DNA from: Chamaecyparis obtusa
Lineage: Eukaryota > Streptophyta > Pinopsida > Cupressales > Cupressaceae
Reading direction: 5' to 3'
DNA length: 64,000 nucleotides
Assembly: GCA_027943335.1 (NCBI GenBank)
Contig: BSBK01006353.1
Location: forward strand, 124,001 to 188,000
A program made the position numbers and the translations under genes. This document shows, piece by piece, positions 35,927-47,790 of this stretch (positions are counted from its first letter, which is position 1; each line of letters opens with the position of its first letter). Under the pieces are notes generated by a model. The model had not been told where the DNA came from. It was given only the letters and a program-made list of their open reading frames with translations, and ran no database searches.

Positions 35927-37650
35927 TCTCACACATATAGGGTATCATTACAAGGAGATAGCACTCTTGCTGAAAATGGAGGGCAAGAGGTTGAATACCA
36001 AAGTCTTTACAAAGATCCTAATCAAGAAGAAATTTTTCCAAACCTATTTGAACAAAGACTTGGAGGGATGGATAGAAATTTGGCATATCATAATCACAAT
36101 ACAAACAATGTCAATCATAATTCCAAAGAAACACTTGAAGAAAAGGTTGAGAGAGCTGCCCAAGATCTAGAATTCCTAGAGGTTATGGAGAAATTGATAG
36201 ATAAGGATAAGGAGAACTTTTTCCTAACCCTAGCCCAAAAGGGAGTCAAGTTGCCTTATGATTTTGATATTGACCAACTCAAGAAAGACTAACACCAAGA
36301 TGACCCCATGAATGTTATGACTAGGCAAATAAAGGACTTCCAAGAAAAAATTGATGCCATGAAGAAGGAAGCTGAACCTAAAGCCTTTTTCGTAGAAGCT
36401 TTGTGTCCTTTCCCTTTCGACAAAAGCTTAGCTATGGTATCTTTTCCTTTCAATAACATTTTTCCTAAATACGATAAGTACATGGGTAAAATAGACCCAC
36501 ATGATCATCTAAGAGAGTTTTGCACCCTAAGCATAGAGTTCATGCACAATGATACATATCTAATGAGACTCTTTCCTAGAAGCTTAGGAGGTCCCACAAT
36601 GGAGTGGTTTTCAAAACTACCCCAAGGAATAAAGACCTTTGAGGAGCTAGCCTCCAAGTTCATAACCTGTTACTCTTATAACATTGAGCATGAAATCACA
36701 ATGCTCAAGTTGTGTGATACCAAACAAAAGATGGAGAGTCCTTCTTAGGATTCCTACAAAGGTGGAGGACCATTTTTGCAAGGTATCCAAGAAGTATCCC
36801 CAAGAAAGAGAATATGGAAATCTTCACTAACAATTTGACCATGGAAATGAATTATAGATTACAACTTCAATGTCCCCCAACATTTGAAAAACTCATTGAA
36901 AATGGGATCAAGATTGAAGATGTTTTAGTCAAGAGAGGTGAGATCAAATTATTTAAAGATAACAAATCCAACAACAACAACAACAACAATAATAACAAAA
37001 ATAACAATAATTAAGTGCCTAAGTATTTCAATAATCAAGGGTCCAACAATAACAATGATAAATCTAAATCATGGATAAAGAATAACAACAAAAACCTTGT
37101 GAATGATGGATTTGTGGAGGCCCACAACTTGAAGTCAACCCCTTTTATCCTACCATATGGAGCTAATTCTTCAAATAATGTCAATCAATCAAATAAAGCT
37201 CCATATAATGCCAATAGTTCCAATAATTCTAATAACAATTCTAACAATTCCAACACTAATGCTAATGGGAACAAATCAAAATCTTCCTACTCAAATTATA
37301 ATAAAAATAAATTCACCTACTTAGGTGAACCTTTGGAGAATGTAGTAAAGACCTTGGTTTCCAATAATGTCATCACATTACCTTACATGAAAGATTATGA
37401 ACCTGAAGTTAAACCTTATTGGTGGAATGATGACCATCATTGTGAATATCATCAAAATAGAGGTCACCCAACAAATGAATGCATGAGGTAAAAACACTTG
37501 GTGCAAGATTTAATTGACAAGGGAACCATTCAAATTGAAGGGCCTCAAAATAATGGAGATCATATGGCCTTCAAAAACCCCTTTTTGAATCATGAAAAGG
37601 GTGAGTCATCAAATGCTAATCAAAATAAAAAAAAGGCAATGAGAAAGTGA
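35927..37650 (+). pseudogene. Element B gag (broken)
   Basis: The frame opens after a stop at 35924 without a clear ATG. An in-frame TAA is at 36290-36292, and a frame change near 36750 moves it to the frame of 36814-37650, which has stops at 37012-37014 and 37489-37491. The gag fold is recognisable: FDKSLAMVSFPF, then YDKYMGKIDPHDHLREFCTL (36470-36530), then LFPRSLGGPTMEWFSKLP (36571-36624). The middle is an asparagine-rich low-complexity stretch (36960-37280). The C-terminus has a zinc-binding motif, CEYHQNRGHPTNEC (37442-37483). It would form the particle and bind RNA. Frame is lost after a poly-A run near 37635. Confidence 0.88.
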
Positions 37651-38708
37651 ACTTTTCTCATACTTATGATAACACGATAAATACTCTAAGAGAAGAGGAT
37701 CAAACCATAAATGTTATCATAGTGAAAGATAAGTCAAGGGAAGTATCATCAAATGTTGTCACTAGGGGGCAAGCATAAAAAATTATCATACCTAATAATG
37801 CTCCTAAAGTTGTTTTATCAAATCAAGCTTCAACATCATCATCAAAACAATATAACTTGGTTGATCAATTACAAATAACTCCCGCTCAAATATCTATTCT
37901 TGAGCTGCTCAAATTATCACCAATTCACAAGGATATCTTGGAGAAAGCTTTGTTGGAAACCAATGTGCCTCTAAATTTGGAGGTAGAAAAATTCCAAAAT
38001 ATGGTAGGACACTTAATTGCACCCCATTGCCTATCATTTTCTGAACAAGATGACATGCCCCTTAATCATCCTCAAAATCTACCCTTACATATAGAAGTAT
38101 TGATCCATAAGCATAGGGTGAAAAGAGTCCTTATAGATGGAGGATCTGGCCTAAACATTTGTACCCTTAGCTTGGTGAAAGCCCTCAGATTTTCTGAGGA
38201 GGCTATTGACCCTAAGAAAAAGATAACCATAAAAGCCTACGATGATGAAGAAAGAGCCTCAAAAGGAGTCATAGTATTACCCATAAGATTTGGTCCTATG
38301 CAAAAAGAGACCATATGCCAAGTGTTGGACTTAAAGTTGACTTACAATATCTTGTTAGGAAGGCCATGGATCCACGAAATGCAAGCCATTCCTTCAACTT
38401 ATCATCAATTCATAAAGTTTCCTTATCTAGGGCAAGAGATAATGATAAGTGGGGATCTAAACCCATTCCAATATTGTAAGAATGTCAAGCCTATCAATGA
38501 ATCCTTAGTTCCACACAATACTGAAGGGTCTAAACCTAATCAAATGGAACAAGGTCAAAGTTCTAAGGACATCCCTTTGTTGAAGGGAAAAGAAAAGATG
38601 AAAGAAGTGGTTGTTATTAAAGATACACCAAAACTCATTAACCTAACTACATTGACTAAAGGAAAAGAGAAGGTTAATGAGGATAAAATTATTGAAGAAT
38701 CAAAATAA
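37640..38708 (+). pseudogene. Element B aspartic protease region
   Basis: The open part 37857-38708 carries the active site as DGGSG (residues 94-98 of that frame, in VLIDGGSGLNIC), a variant I associate with Tat-type elements, then YNILLGRPWIHEM, the conserved second protease motif. It is preceded in frame by a stretch with one TAA near 37780. The stretch ends at TAA 38706-38708 but the frame goes on. Confidence 0.9.
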
Positions 38709-39590
38709 GATAATACCAAAGCTACCCAAGTGTACACCAAAGAGGCCCATTATCAAAAAATGGACCAAATGATGAAGAATTTTGATAAGCAATGCAAGAT
38801 CAAGCAAAAAGGCATAGGTGAATACTCCTTATTTATGATGGACCTACCCTTATCACCCAAGTCCTTTGGAAGACCCTCAAATCTACCCCATAGATATAAT
38901 GAGAACTTTTTAAGGGAAAGTACATCATCCACCATGGATGAAGAAGACAATGAAATCCTAAACTAGTTATACAAAGATGAAGAATCAAGTGCACTTGTCA
39001 AACATATTCAAAATATAACCATTACCACACATCAATATGGGAAAGGGTTTTCAATCATGAAAAAGATGGAGTACAAAGGTCAAGGAACTTTAGGAAAAAA
39101 GAATGAAGGGATCATTGAACCCATAGAAAGTACATGGCAAGATTCCAAGGAGAAAACAAGAGTAGGGTATCTTGAGGAAGGATACACTCAAAAACATTAT
39201 CCCAAACTTTATAGCCAAATATTACAATTAGAATCTCATAGTGATGAGGATTCTAATGAATGGGAATGGGAGACCCTATCAGATGAGTCATGCCATGATA
39301 AGGGTATTGATGTTATCCATACTTATACTTCTACCAAAGATAAAGGACCTATAATAAAATCAACTTCAAATCAAGCATCTAGTTCTAGCCAAGTGGTTCT
39401 AAATGATGTGCCAAGTATAGAAATAGAGGTAAATCAATGGGTAGGTGTACTTTCATGGAGACCTACTATGGAAGAATCAAACTTTAGGTTTAATCCACAT
39501 GATTTTTATCCAATGGAAACCCAAGATGAGTCTAGTGAGGAGGACTTTGGTCCTTCTTCTTTAGAACATTTAGAGGAAGCCCATGTTTGA
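38709..39590 (+). pseudogene. Element B G-patch region between protease and RT
   Basis: Same frame as protease with a stop at 38964-38966. A G-patch is seen at about 39040-39120 (GKGFSIMKKMEYKGQGTLGK, then NEGIIEPI): glycines in the usual spacing, an aromatic residue and the closing EGI. G-patches bind RNA or helicases, and a G-patch next to protease is known from some retroviruses. The rest is acidic and serine-rich. Element C has a G-patch too. Confidence 0.78.
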
Positions 39591-39908
39591 GATTTTCAAG
39601 ATACAATGTATGAACCCTCTAATAATGAGATATACACCTTAAACCCAATCGAAAAAAACCTAAGTGTTGACTCATTAACCCTCATACACCTGAACTTAAT
39701 TGAATGGAGTTCCATTGAACCAACTACCCTTCCCATTTTTTTGAGTGACAATGTGGTGTCCCAATACCTTAATGTGGTTGAACCCTCTTCTATTAGTGAA
39801 TATTAATAAGAATTGATCAAAGGGAGCATCCAAACTTTCAATTTGAGAAAAAATGAAAAAAATGAAAAAAATAAAAAAGGAAAATAATCAAGTGTTGAAA
39901 ACCACATT
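39591..39908 (+). pseudogene. Element B linker with A-rich tract before RT
   Basis: A frame at 39606-39806 (65 residues, PFAM-like domain not recognised) is followed by stops and an A-rich tract at 39848-39890, which leads directly into a hairpin at 39893-39917. Confidence 0.5.
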
Positions 39909-39917
39909 GTGGCAACA
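39893..39917 (+). other. Conserved RNA hairpin inside pol, element B
   Basis: Outer TGTTG/CAACA, AAAA bulge 39898-39901, inner CCAC/GTGG, loop ATT. It is the same fold as the tail hairpins and, like them, follows an A-rich purine tract. Here it also codes for VENHIVA, so chance or coding constraint must be excluded. Confidence 0.5.
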
Positions 39918-41570
39918 TTAGATCAAGAAAAAAATAAAGAAATAAAGGATGTTTCCAAAGGTGAAAACCCAATTGAGGCACCTAAGGAAGGGAGTTTGGA
40001 TTCTCTACCAGAACATTATGAAGAAAGACCTCTGATCTTAATTGAGCCAATAGAAAAGATAAATATTGGATTAGAAATAGAGCCGAAGATCATTCACCTA
40101 GCGGCATCTCTATCTAATGAAGAAAGGAAAGAATTCATTAAGTTCTTTAAGGAAAGACAAGTCAATTTTTCATGGTCTTATGATGATATGCTAGGTTTAG
40201 ACCCAAATCTAATAATGCATCATCTAAATATCAAGGAAGGAGCCAAACCTATTCAGAAAAAGCTAAGGAAGATGCATCCTCATATAGCACTACTTGTCAA
40301 AGTGGAGTTAGAAAAAATATTGAAGGTGGGATTTATAAGGGCCATTGATTATGCACAATGGATCTCAAATATAGTGCCAGTATCAAAAGTAGACAAATCC
40401 ATCAGAATCTGCACAGACTTTAGGGACTTAAATTTGGCATGTCCTAAGGATGATTTCCCACTTCCAAGCATTGATGCCATTGTGGACTTAACAACAAGAC
40501 ACTATGTTTTCACTCATGGATGGATTTAGTTGATATAACCAAATAAAGATCACACCAAAAGACCAAGATAAGACTACTTTCACATGTGCACGGGGTACTT
40601 TTTGTTGGAATGTCATGCCATTTGGGTTAAAGAATGTAGGAGTGACCTATCAATGAGCAATGACCATAATATTTCATGATATGATGCATAAGTTCATGGA
40701 GGACTATGTGGATGATATATTAGCCAAATCCCATTCAAGAAAAGAGCACCTTCCAATTTCGGTGAATTTTTTTGAAAGGCTAGAAGAATTCAAAGTAAGA
40801 CTTAACCCAAAGAAATGTGCATTTGGAGTCCAATCTGGAAAACTACTAGGCTATATTGTATCTATAAAAGGGATAGAGGTGGATCCTGCTAAAGTGAAGG
40901 CTATCATGGAAATGGAAGCACCTAAAAACATTAGGCAGATGAGATATTTTCAAGGAAGGATCCAATCCATTAGGAGATTTATCTCACAATTAGCGGAAAA
41001 ATGTCATAATTTCACCCAATGTTTGCATAAGGATACAATTTTCAAATGGGATGAAAAATGTGAAGAAGCCTTTAATCTATTGAAGAAATATCTCATGAAT
41101 CCACCAATCTTGATGCCACCTATCAGAGGCAAGCCCTTGATCCTATACATTTCAGCAACAGAGAACTCATTAGGGGCACTTTTAGCACAAGAGGATGAAA
41201 CGGGAAAAGAAAAGGCAATTTATTACATTAGTAGAACCTTGGTCAAATACGAGCTTAAATATACATTCATGGAAAGGGCATGCTTGGCTATGGTTTTTGC
41301 TTCCCAAAAATTATGCCATTATATGCTAGCCCACAAGATAAGGCTCATTGCCAAAATTGACCCATTGAAGTATCTACTTAGTAAAACAACATTGAATGGA
41401 AGGCTAGCAAAGTGGGTGATGGTACTAAGCGAGTTTGACATAGAATATGTTGATAGAAAATCAATGAAAGGAAAATTCATTGCTGACCAATTAGCAGAAG
41501 AACCACTTCAAGATGATCATCCCATCCAAGTGGAATTCCCAGATTCAGAGATTGTGAAGGTGGAGGCAAA
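39909..41570 (+). pseudogene. Element B reverse transcriptase and degenerate classical RNase H
   Basis: The RT fingers are in the frame 39909-40529 (ICTDFRDLNLACPKDDFPLP). A frame change near 40515 and TGA stops near 40533 and 40650 follow. The palm continues at 40660 with YVDDILAKS (catalytic aspartates at residues 18-19 of that frame). The GIEVDPAKV motif and the connection region lead into a classical RNase H (KPLILYISATENSLGALLAQ), in which the first catalytic aspartate position is serine. The domain is probably a structural relic, as in other Tat-type elements that carry a second RNase H. Order and content agree with the RT of a Tat lineage element. Confidence 0.92.
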
Positions 41571-41957
41571 AATATGGAAATTATATTTTGATGGTTCCTA
41601 CACTCATCATGGATCAGGAGCTAGCATACTTCTTATTACTCCTCAAGGCTCTACTATCCCTAAGTCTTACAAACTACTATTTCCATGGACCAATAATATA
41701 GAAAAATATGAAGCCTTGGTTATGGAATCAAGCTGGCATTAGAGTGGAAAGTGACAGAATTAAAGGTTTATGGAGATTCACAATTAGTCATAAATCAAGT
41801 CAATGAAGAATATCAAACGAAAGATGACAAATTGGTACCCTACAAAAACATGGTGCAAAGTCTTAAGAAATATTTCATATTCATTACATTTGAACAAGTG
41901 CCAAGAGAAAAGAACAAAGCAGTGGATGCAATGGAAACTTTGGCTTCACTTCTATAG
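41571..41957 (+). pseudogene. Element B archaeal-type RNase H
   Basis: Begins KIWKLYFDGS with the first acidic residue, then KYEALVM with glutamate, a frame change near 41740, VYGDSQLVINQV with aspartate, and NKAVDAMETLASLL with the last aspartate. All four acidic residues remain. It lies after the classical RNase H and before integrase, unlike the arrangement in Gypsy-1. It ends at TAG 41955-41957, in frame with the following integrase part. Confidence 0.9.
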
Positions 41958-43324
41958 ATGCCTGATCAGAGTGCCATTTATGAGTTCTTGGTAGAAGAAG
42001 TAGTTCAACTTGCGTTTGACCCTACCCACCCTTACACCATTTTCTTTTTAAATACAAATGAATCACCTTGGTATGGACCTATTTACACTTACTTGAAAGA
42101 TCAAATCCTTCCCATAGACCAAACCAGTAATCAAAAGAAAAGCTTCATTCGCCAAGCTGCCGATACACCATAATTTATGAAACATTGTATCAAAAAAGTC
42201 TAGATGGAATGCTCCTTAGATGTTTAGAAGAAGAGGAATCAAACTTAGCCTTACGAGAAATCCATGAAGGAATTTGTGGATCACACTCAAATGGATTAAC
42301 CCTAGCTAAGAAACTTCTTAGGATAGGATATTTTTGGCCTATGATGGAGAAAGACGCTTGTAACTTTGCAAAAACTTGTAGAAAGTGTCAATTCCATGGA
42401 AACTTGATACATGCACCCGCACAAGAGTTTCATCCGATGAGAACACCTTGGCCATTCTATCAATGGGGTATAGACCTAATAGGCATGATTTATCCACCAT
42501 CTTCAAATGGTCATAAATTCATCATCATGACAACTGAATACTTTACTAAGTGAGTGAAAGCTGTACCCCTATCAACTGCAACAGTAAAGCATATATCTTT
42601 GTTTATCCTCAATCATATTATTTGTAGATATGGCATACCCCATGCTATCATAACGGATAATGCAAAGCATTTCAAAAATAAAGACTTAAAGGAACTATGC
42701 ACCAAGTTCCACATGATTCATCACTCTTCTTCAATCTATTACCCTCAAGGTAATGGACAAGTCGAAGCAACAAATAAAAACATCTTTAAAATTTTGAAGA
42801 GAACAGTGGAAAACTCAGGTAGAGATTGGCACATCAAGATAAACCTGACCTTATGGGCTTATAGAACAAGCATAAGAACACCAACAGGAGCTACAACATT
42901 TTCCTTAGTCTTTGGAACAAAAGCAATTTTGCCTTTCGAGGTAGAACTTCCATCTTTGAGAATATCTATGCATGGTTTGATAAATGAGAAAGACTATAGG
43001 GTGGCTAGATTGCAAGAACTAGAACTTTTAGATGAGAGACAAAAGAAAGCATTTGATCATTTGAAGGTGTACCAAAATAGAATGTAAAGGGCTTACAATA
43101 AGAACATCAAGCCAAGAAAATTTCAAATACGTGACCTAGTTTTGCAAAAAAATCCAAAGAATCAAGAAGAAAGGGAAAAGAAAGGAAAATGGGAAGCAAA
43201 CTGGTTAGGACCATTTCTCATTGTTGAAAATTTTGGGACCGGCACCTACAAACTAGTAGATTGTGATGGTGAAGAACTACAAGAGCCAATCAATAGCATA
43301 CATATAAAGAAGTTCTATACATGA
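41958..43324 (+). pseudogene. Element B integrase
   Basis: A linker (41958-42173) is followed by a frame change and then the zinc domain (HEGICGSH ... CRKC, about 42260-42390). The core has GIDLIG (first aspartate), ITDNAKHF (second) and GQVEATNK (glutamate): a complete triad. TGA at 42551-42553 stands where tryptophan is expected (one G-to-A change), and TAA at 43085-43087 interrupts the C-terminal part. The last part (WLGPFLIVENFGTGTYKL) contains the GPF/Y module, and the true pol end is TGA 43322-43324. Confidence 0.92.
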
Positions 43325-43503
43325 GGTAGATGAAAGAGTATAAAGAGTATCAGATGAGGAGCATCATATTTATTGTACATAGTCAAAAGAGATCTTGAAA
43401 ATACCAAAAACATTTGAAAAGCAGAAAAGATAAAAAATAGTGGAAAATTGAGCATGAAGAAAGAAAAAACATTCATATATGATCCTCAAAAAGATGTTGT
43501 CTT

Positions 43504-43715
43504 GGTGAAAACCTAGAAAATAGGTGCCTTGATGATATGAAAAAAAATTGAAAAAAAAGAAAAATACAAAAAAATAAAAAAAGAAGAAAAGTGCCTTGGT
43601 GAAAACCTAGCAAATAGGCACCTTGGTAGCAAAAAAAAAAGAAAAAGCTTTAAAAATAGAAAAAAGAGCTAGACCCATTCAATTGGTGAAAACTTGGTAA
43701 ACATGTGCCATTGAA
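43504..43715 (+). other. Three conserved RNA hairpins, element B tail
   Basis: Copy 1 (43504-43528): outer GGTG/TGCC with wobble pairs, AAAA, inner CCTA/TAGG, loop GAAAA. Copy 2 (43598-43622): outer GGTG/CACC, AAAA 43602-43605, inner CCTA/TAGG, loop GCAAA. Copy 3 (43678-43715): a 10-bp outer stem with one bulged T, AAAA 43689-43692, and an inner stem with one mismatch. They are separated by A-rich purine tracts. They begin 180 bp after the end of pol. Confidence 0.7.
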
Positions 43716-43883
43716 AGTCCAAGTCAGTCGCATACCTAGAAGGTCACCTTGTAAATATTGCACTCACCAACATTTGTATATATTGCACAATAAAATCCCA
43801 CAGTTGCATTTGCAAGTACCTCAAGATTTTGGTCACCTAATCTGCGAATTGTCCTAAATCCCACAAATAAAATCAATATCAAA

Positions 43884-43893
43884 CTGGGGGCAA
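43884..43893 (+). other. CTGGGGGCAA motif after the hairpins, element B
   Basis: Same relative place as TTGGGGGCAA in A and TTGGGGGCCA in C. Confidence 0.45.
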
Positions 43894-45879
43894 TCTACTC
43901 AAGAGGAGAAAGGATTCATCAAAGCAAGCATTATTCAATCAGAGAATCAATTCTTCAAACTTGAAAGAGGAACACTTAATCAAATCTACATCCCAATCCA
44001 ATTTGAGCCTAAAAAGCAAAATTTGATCCAAGAACTAAAATGACCTTACCTTTATCAAGATTAAAAGTATGAAATGGATGGAACTACACTTGACATATGG
44101 ATTTGAAAAACATTGCAAAATTTTTTCTAAGTGTTGACTCAATTGATGAAATCATGTCTTTCTAGCGAATTGATGAAAGTTTTAGACTAGACAAGCTATG
44201 ATGAAAGGATGATATTTTTCTTGATTTCTGAATGACTGTATTAAAATCAAAGTTTTAAATCATGTATTATTTGTCTAAGGATGTGATCATCAAAGAATCA
44301 TCAAGGACTTGTACATGGGATAAAATGGAGATTTCTGCTTGTTTACGCAAACAGATACCTTGGTTATTTTGATCTTCAATATCATAACACCAAAATTTAC
44401 TTGCAACATAGAATCTGACAAAATCGGTATTCACACTCTCATGATTGGCTTCAATCAGTGATAGTCATACTGAAGAGAGATGGGAAAGAAAACAAAGAGG
44501 AGAAAAAAGTATTCATATAATCATAGTTGAACTAGTGATGGTTGTACTAGAACAAGATTCCAAAAATGCTCAATGATGATTATAAGCTCCAAATTTTGAA
44601 TAATGACAGTTAGCTGCATACATCTTAGATTAGGTGCATTGTATATATTATTTTTCCTTTCGTAGCTTAATTTGCAAGGGGGTACATCAATACTCTTGGT
44701 TAATCAAAGCATTAAAGAAATGGGGGGTTCAATTCAAATGGCTTATCCTTGATTTCAATCAACAAAGTGAGATTATCTTTTGCATTCATGCATAGCATTA
44801 ATCATTATTCATTATCCATATATCAGAAAAAGAGAAAAAGAATCATTACTCATACATCATTTGCATACATGTAATTAAAGATAGAACTGCATACATCTCA
44901 AAACCCAAAAACATAGGGACATTCACATTCATATTTCCATAAAACACTTTGCATCCATACATTGAAAATAGAGAAAAGCATGTCATAAATCCATACATTA
45001 ATGCATTCATCTATCTATATAATAAAATAAGATACATTGCATCCATAGCATAATCACAAGTAAATGCATCATAAACATCATATAGCTGCATATAAAGATA
45101 ATCTCATATCAAAATACATCAAGAGAATCAAGGAAGTATATCATCATATAAGTGTTCATCAAATGATCCACTATATCAGTATATTAAGATACAAATGTCA
45201 TGAAAGTGATACATCAAGTGTTCTGATCAATAAAACATCATGAAACATGATACAAGTGACATCAACAAGGAGTGACTCTATCAAATCATCAAGATCCCAT
45301 AGCAGCACTCGATCCATCCCCAACACCTAATCCATCTAGACCTCTATCATCCTGTATATCCTATGAAGGAGGAGCTTGAGAAGTGCTGACTGCACTAGGT
45401 CTCTAAATCACATGAGTCATAAACTGCTGCATCAAAAGAGCTACTTGGTCTAGTCTACCTACAATAGTAGATATATCTATCCTCAATGACTGAACATCCT
45501 TTGCTACACTATTAATGCTAGGAGCAGCCTATGAACTCTGCCCCATATCCTGTGACTGCTGAACCTGTGGAGGCACCTGCTGTGCCGGAACCTAATCCTG
45601 CTATGCTGGAACCTCATCCTACTATGCTAAAGCAACCCTCTGTAACTGAACTAAGGGATCCTTTCCACCAGGAATCTATTGAGCATCATCTATATGTACC
45701 TATCTCTGCTATCTCTACTGTCGATGAGCTCTATGCTATCTATCCACTACTGCTCTAGGGCATACCTCAGCTACATCATCCTATCCTCTAGCTCTAGCCC
45801 TATCTTGGACATGTGCACCTCTCACTCATGGTCCATCTCCTACTCTACCAATATCCTGAGGCACTCTCTATCCTCACCA
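43894..45879 (+). other. Element B 3' region between pol and the antisense gene
   Basis: Non-coding on the plus strand. The part 44060-44660 is shared with element A (32340-32800). From about 45300 the minus strand reads as the low-complexity C-terminus of the antisense protein (glycine, aspartate and arginine-rich near 45890-45930), but stops make its end unclear. Confidence 0.55.
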
Positions 45880-47070
45880 TCTTTGATGTCTCCTACCACC
45901 ACCATCACCACCATCATCACCACCACCATCATCATCTCTCTCATCCTAGTCTAGGATAGGCTCTGTTGGATTAGTAAATCAAGGAAAACTGTTATGAGCC
46001 CACCAATCTCGAAACTCATGAGACACACCAACATTAGAAACACCTGCAAGCATCTCCCATCTACAGTATGCCAAACCAACAATATGATCACATGCAAACT
46101 GATAATCAATCATAGGACTCCACATCGATCACTCTGCCTTTACTCTAGCATATAGTGCTGTACCTTGAGGCATATCTTATACTCTACCGTACTGACGAGA
46201 AACTCAACCAAAGTAGAAATGCTCAATAATAGTAGTAGCCCTTCCAATCATCCATCGAGGAGAGAACATATAGGGAAGCTCATCATCATCCTCCCTCCAA
46301 TGGTCACATCCTATGTATGGTCACCATTGAACTTGATCAAGATCATCAATTTACCAGCACTAATACTCAAGCTTTCCTAGATGATGCTGGACAACCATGC
46401 CGCTATACAAAAAAGCATACAAAAATCCTTGACCACAAATCTTGTCAAAAATAGGCCTAGTAATGGGAAGATGCTCCCATACCCACAACTGTAGAATCAC
46501 TGCACCTGCAGAAAAAGAAGCACTCTCTCTATAGACAACCTCATGTAAATCATGATACAACTATGCCAACACACATGAGCCCCAATCAAATTGTCAAGGT
46601 TGAGAAAGTAAATCCTTGAGTATCCTGTCCCATCCAACTGAGAAACCATGACCTTGCCGGTCAGGAAGCATGAATCCACTGATAAGAGCACCAAGAACCG
46701 TTGGTAATGTTGGGAAAGAAGCAAACTATGGCTAAGTAATAGTATCATCATCTATAGTGTTGTATCCAAACACTCATTTGCAAAATGTGCTATCATAAAT
46801 AGAATCATAATATACTAACTCTCCTCGGCAAGGAATGCGTAATAGTCTATACACATCCTCTAGAGTGATAGTCATCTCTCCAAAAGGAAGGTGGAAAGTA
46901 TTGTGGTCGGAGTGCCATCTCTCTGCCATAGCAGTCAGAAGACCATGGTTCAGTTGGAACCATGGCATGTCAAGAAGAAAACTGAGGCTGAACATCTCAA
47001 CAATATGGTACTCTGCCAGAGTGAGAGCCTGACCAAGATCAATAACCCATGATGCAACAGACCATATGTA
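45880..47070 (-). pseudogene. Antisense Plant Mobile Domain (PMD) protein inside element B
   Basis: One minus-strand frame with several stops. From the N-terminal side: LGQALTLAEYHIVEMF, then NHGLLTAMAERWHSDHNTFH and LPFGEMTITLEDVYRLLRIP (46960-46840), then LYHDLHEVVYRESASFSAGA (46563-46504) and VILQLWVWEHLPITRP (46503-46456). These are core PMD motifs. PMD proteins of plants (MAIN/MAIL1 type) act in gene silencing, and PMDs are also found in MULE and gypsy transposons (established knowledge). Downstream parts (WMIGRATTIIEHFYFG; CDHIVGLAYCRWEMLAGV) are still readable. Stops are mostly TAG or TGA. The position, antisense between pol and 3' LTR, matches extra frames described for plant Tat elements. 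It lies inside the retroelement and is broken, so it is not a host gene. Confidence 0.85.
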
Positions 47071-47419
47071 AAGAATAGGGAAGTGTGCCTGTTTGGCAAA
47101 ACAAAGGAATCATATCAGCATACCATATCAAGGAATCATCTAAAGTCAATCAATTTTATCAAAAGTATCAAGTAATCACACCTAGTACTATCTGTTCGTG
47201 TCTCTATATCCTGAGAATGAAGTATCAATATCAATCGTATCAGTTTTCACACTGATTGATTTATCCTATCAGATTGACAAATCACATTCATTGGTACCAG
47301 TATCCTGATATCCTAATCAATTGTTTTGTTTAAACACAACAGGCCTAATCTTCTCATTGGAATTGATCATCTGGAATTATCAAAATTTTTCATCAGGAAA
47401 AATCAAGTACAAGTGAAAA

Positions 47420-47790
47420 TTTTAAAAAAAATCTTTCAGGTGTGATTTTACACATACCACACGACATTTCATCTCATGCAATGTAGAAAAGATGTTAGGC
47501 GACACTTTATCTATCATAAGTGATAATTCAAGTTTCACACGACACTTTATAATCCTAGGCGACATTGAATAAAGCCTAAGCGACAACAAAAATCTAGGGT
47601 TTAGCACGCGAAAAAACATATGCAAATTGGCATTAAAACCCTAAGGCTACGCGGAATCAAATTCTTCTCAGGTGAGAATGAAAAATTGTTAGGCAACAAT
47701 TTACTATGCGGAGGCGTGAGTAAAAAGTGTGGATGCGACACGTTAAAGGCTAACGCGACATTAAAACTATCCTACGCATGAATTTGTGGA
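47420..47790 (-). repeat. Antisense leader-like repeats upstream of the PMD pseudogene
   Basis: Degenerate units with GGCGACA, CACGACA or GCGACAC on the plus strand, which is TGTCGCC/TGTCGTG on the minus strand: the same core as the element C leader array. They lie just upstream of the antisense gene in its own direction. Confidence 0.6.

Noticed and set aside
45880..47070. PMD frame as a host gene
   Set aside because: It lies inside the boundaries of element B, has several stops, and antisense frames there are known for this element type.
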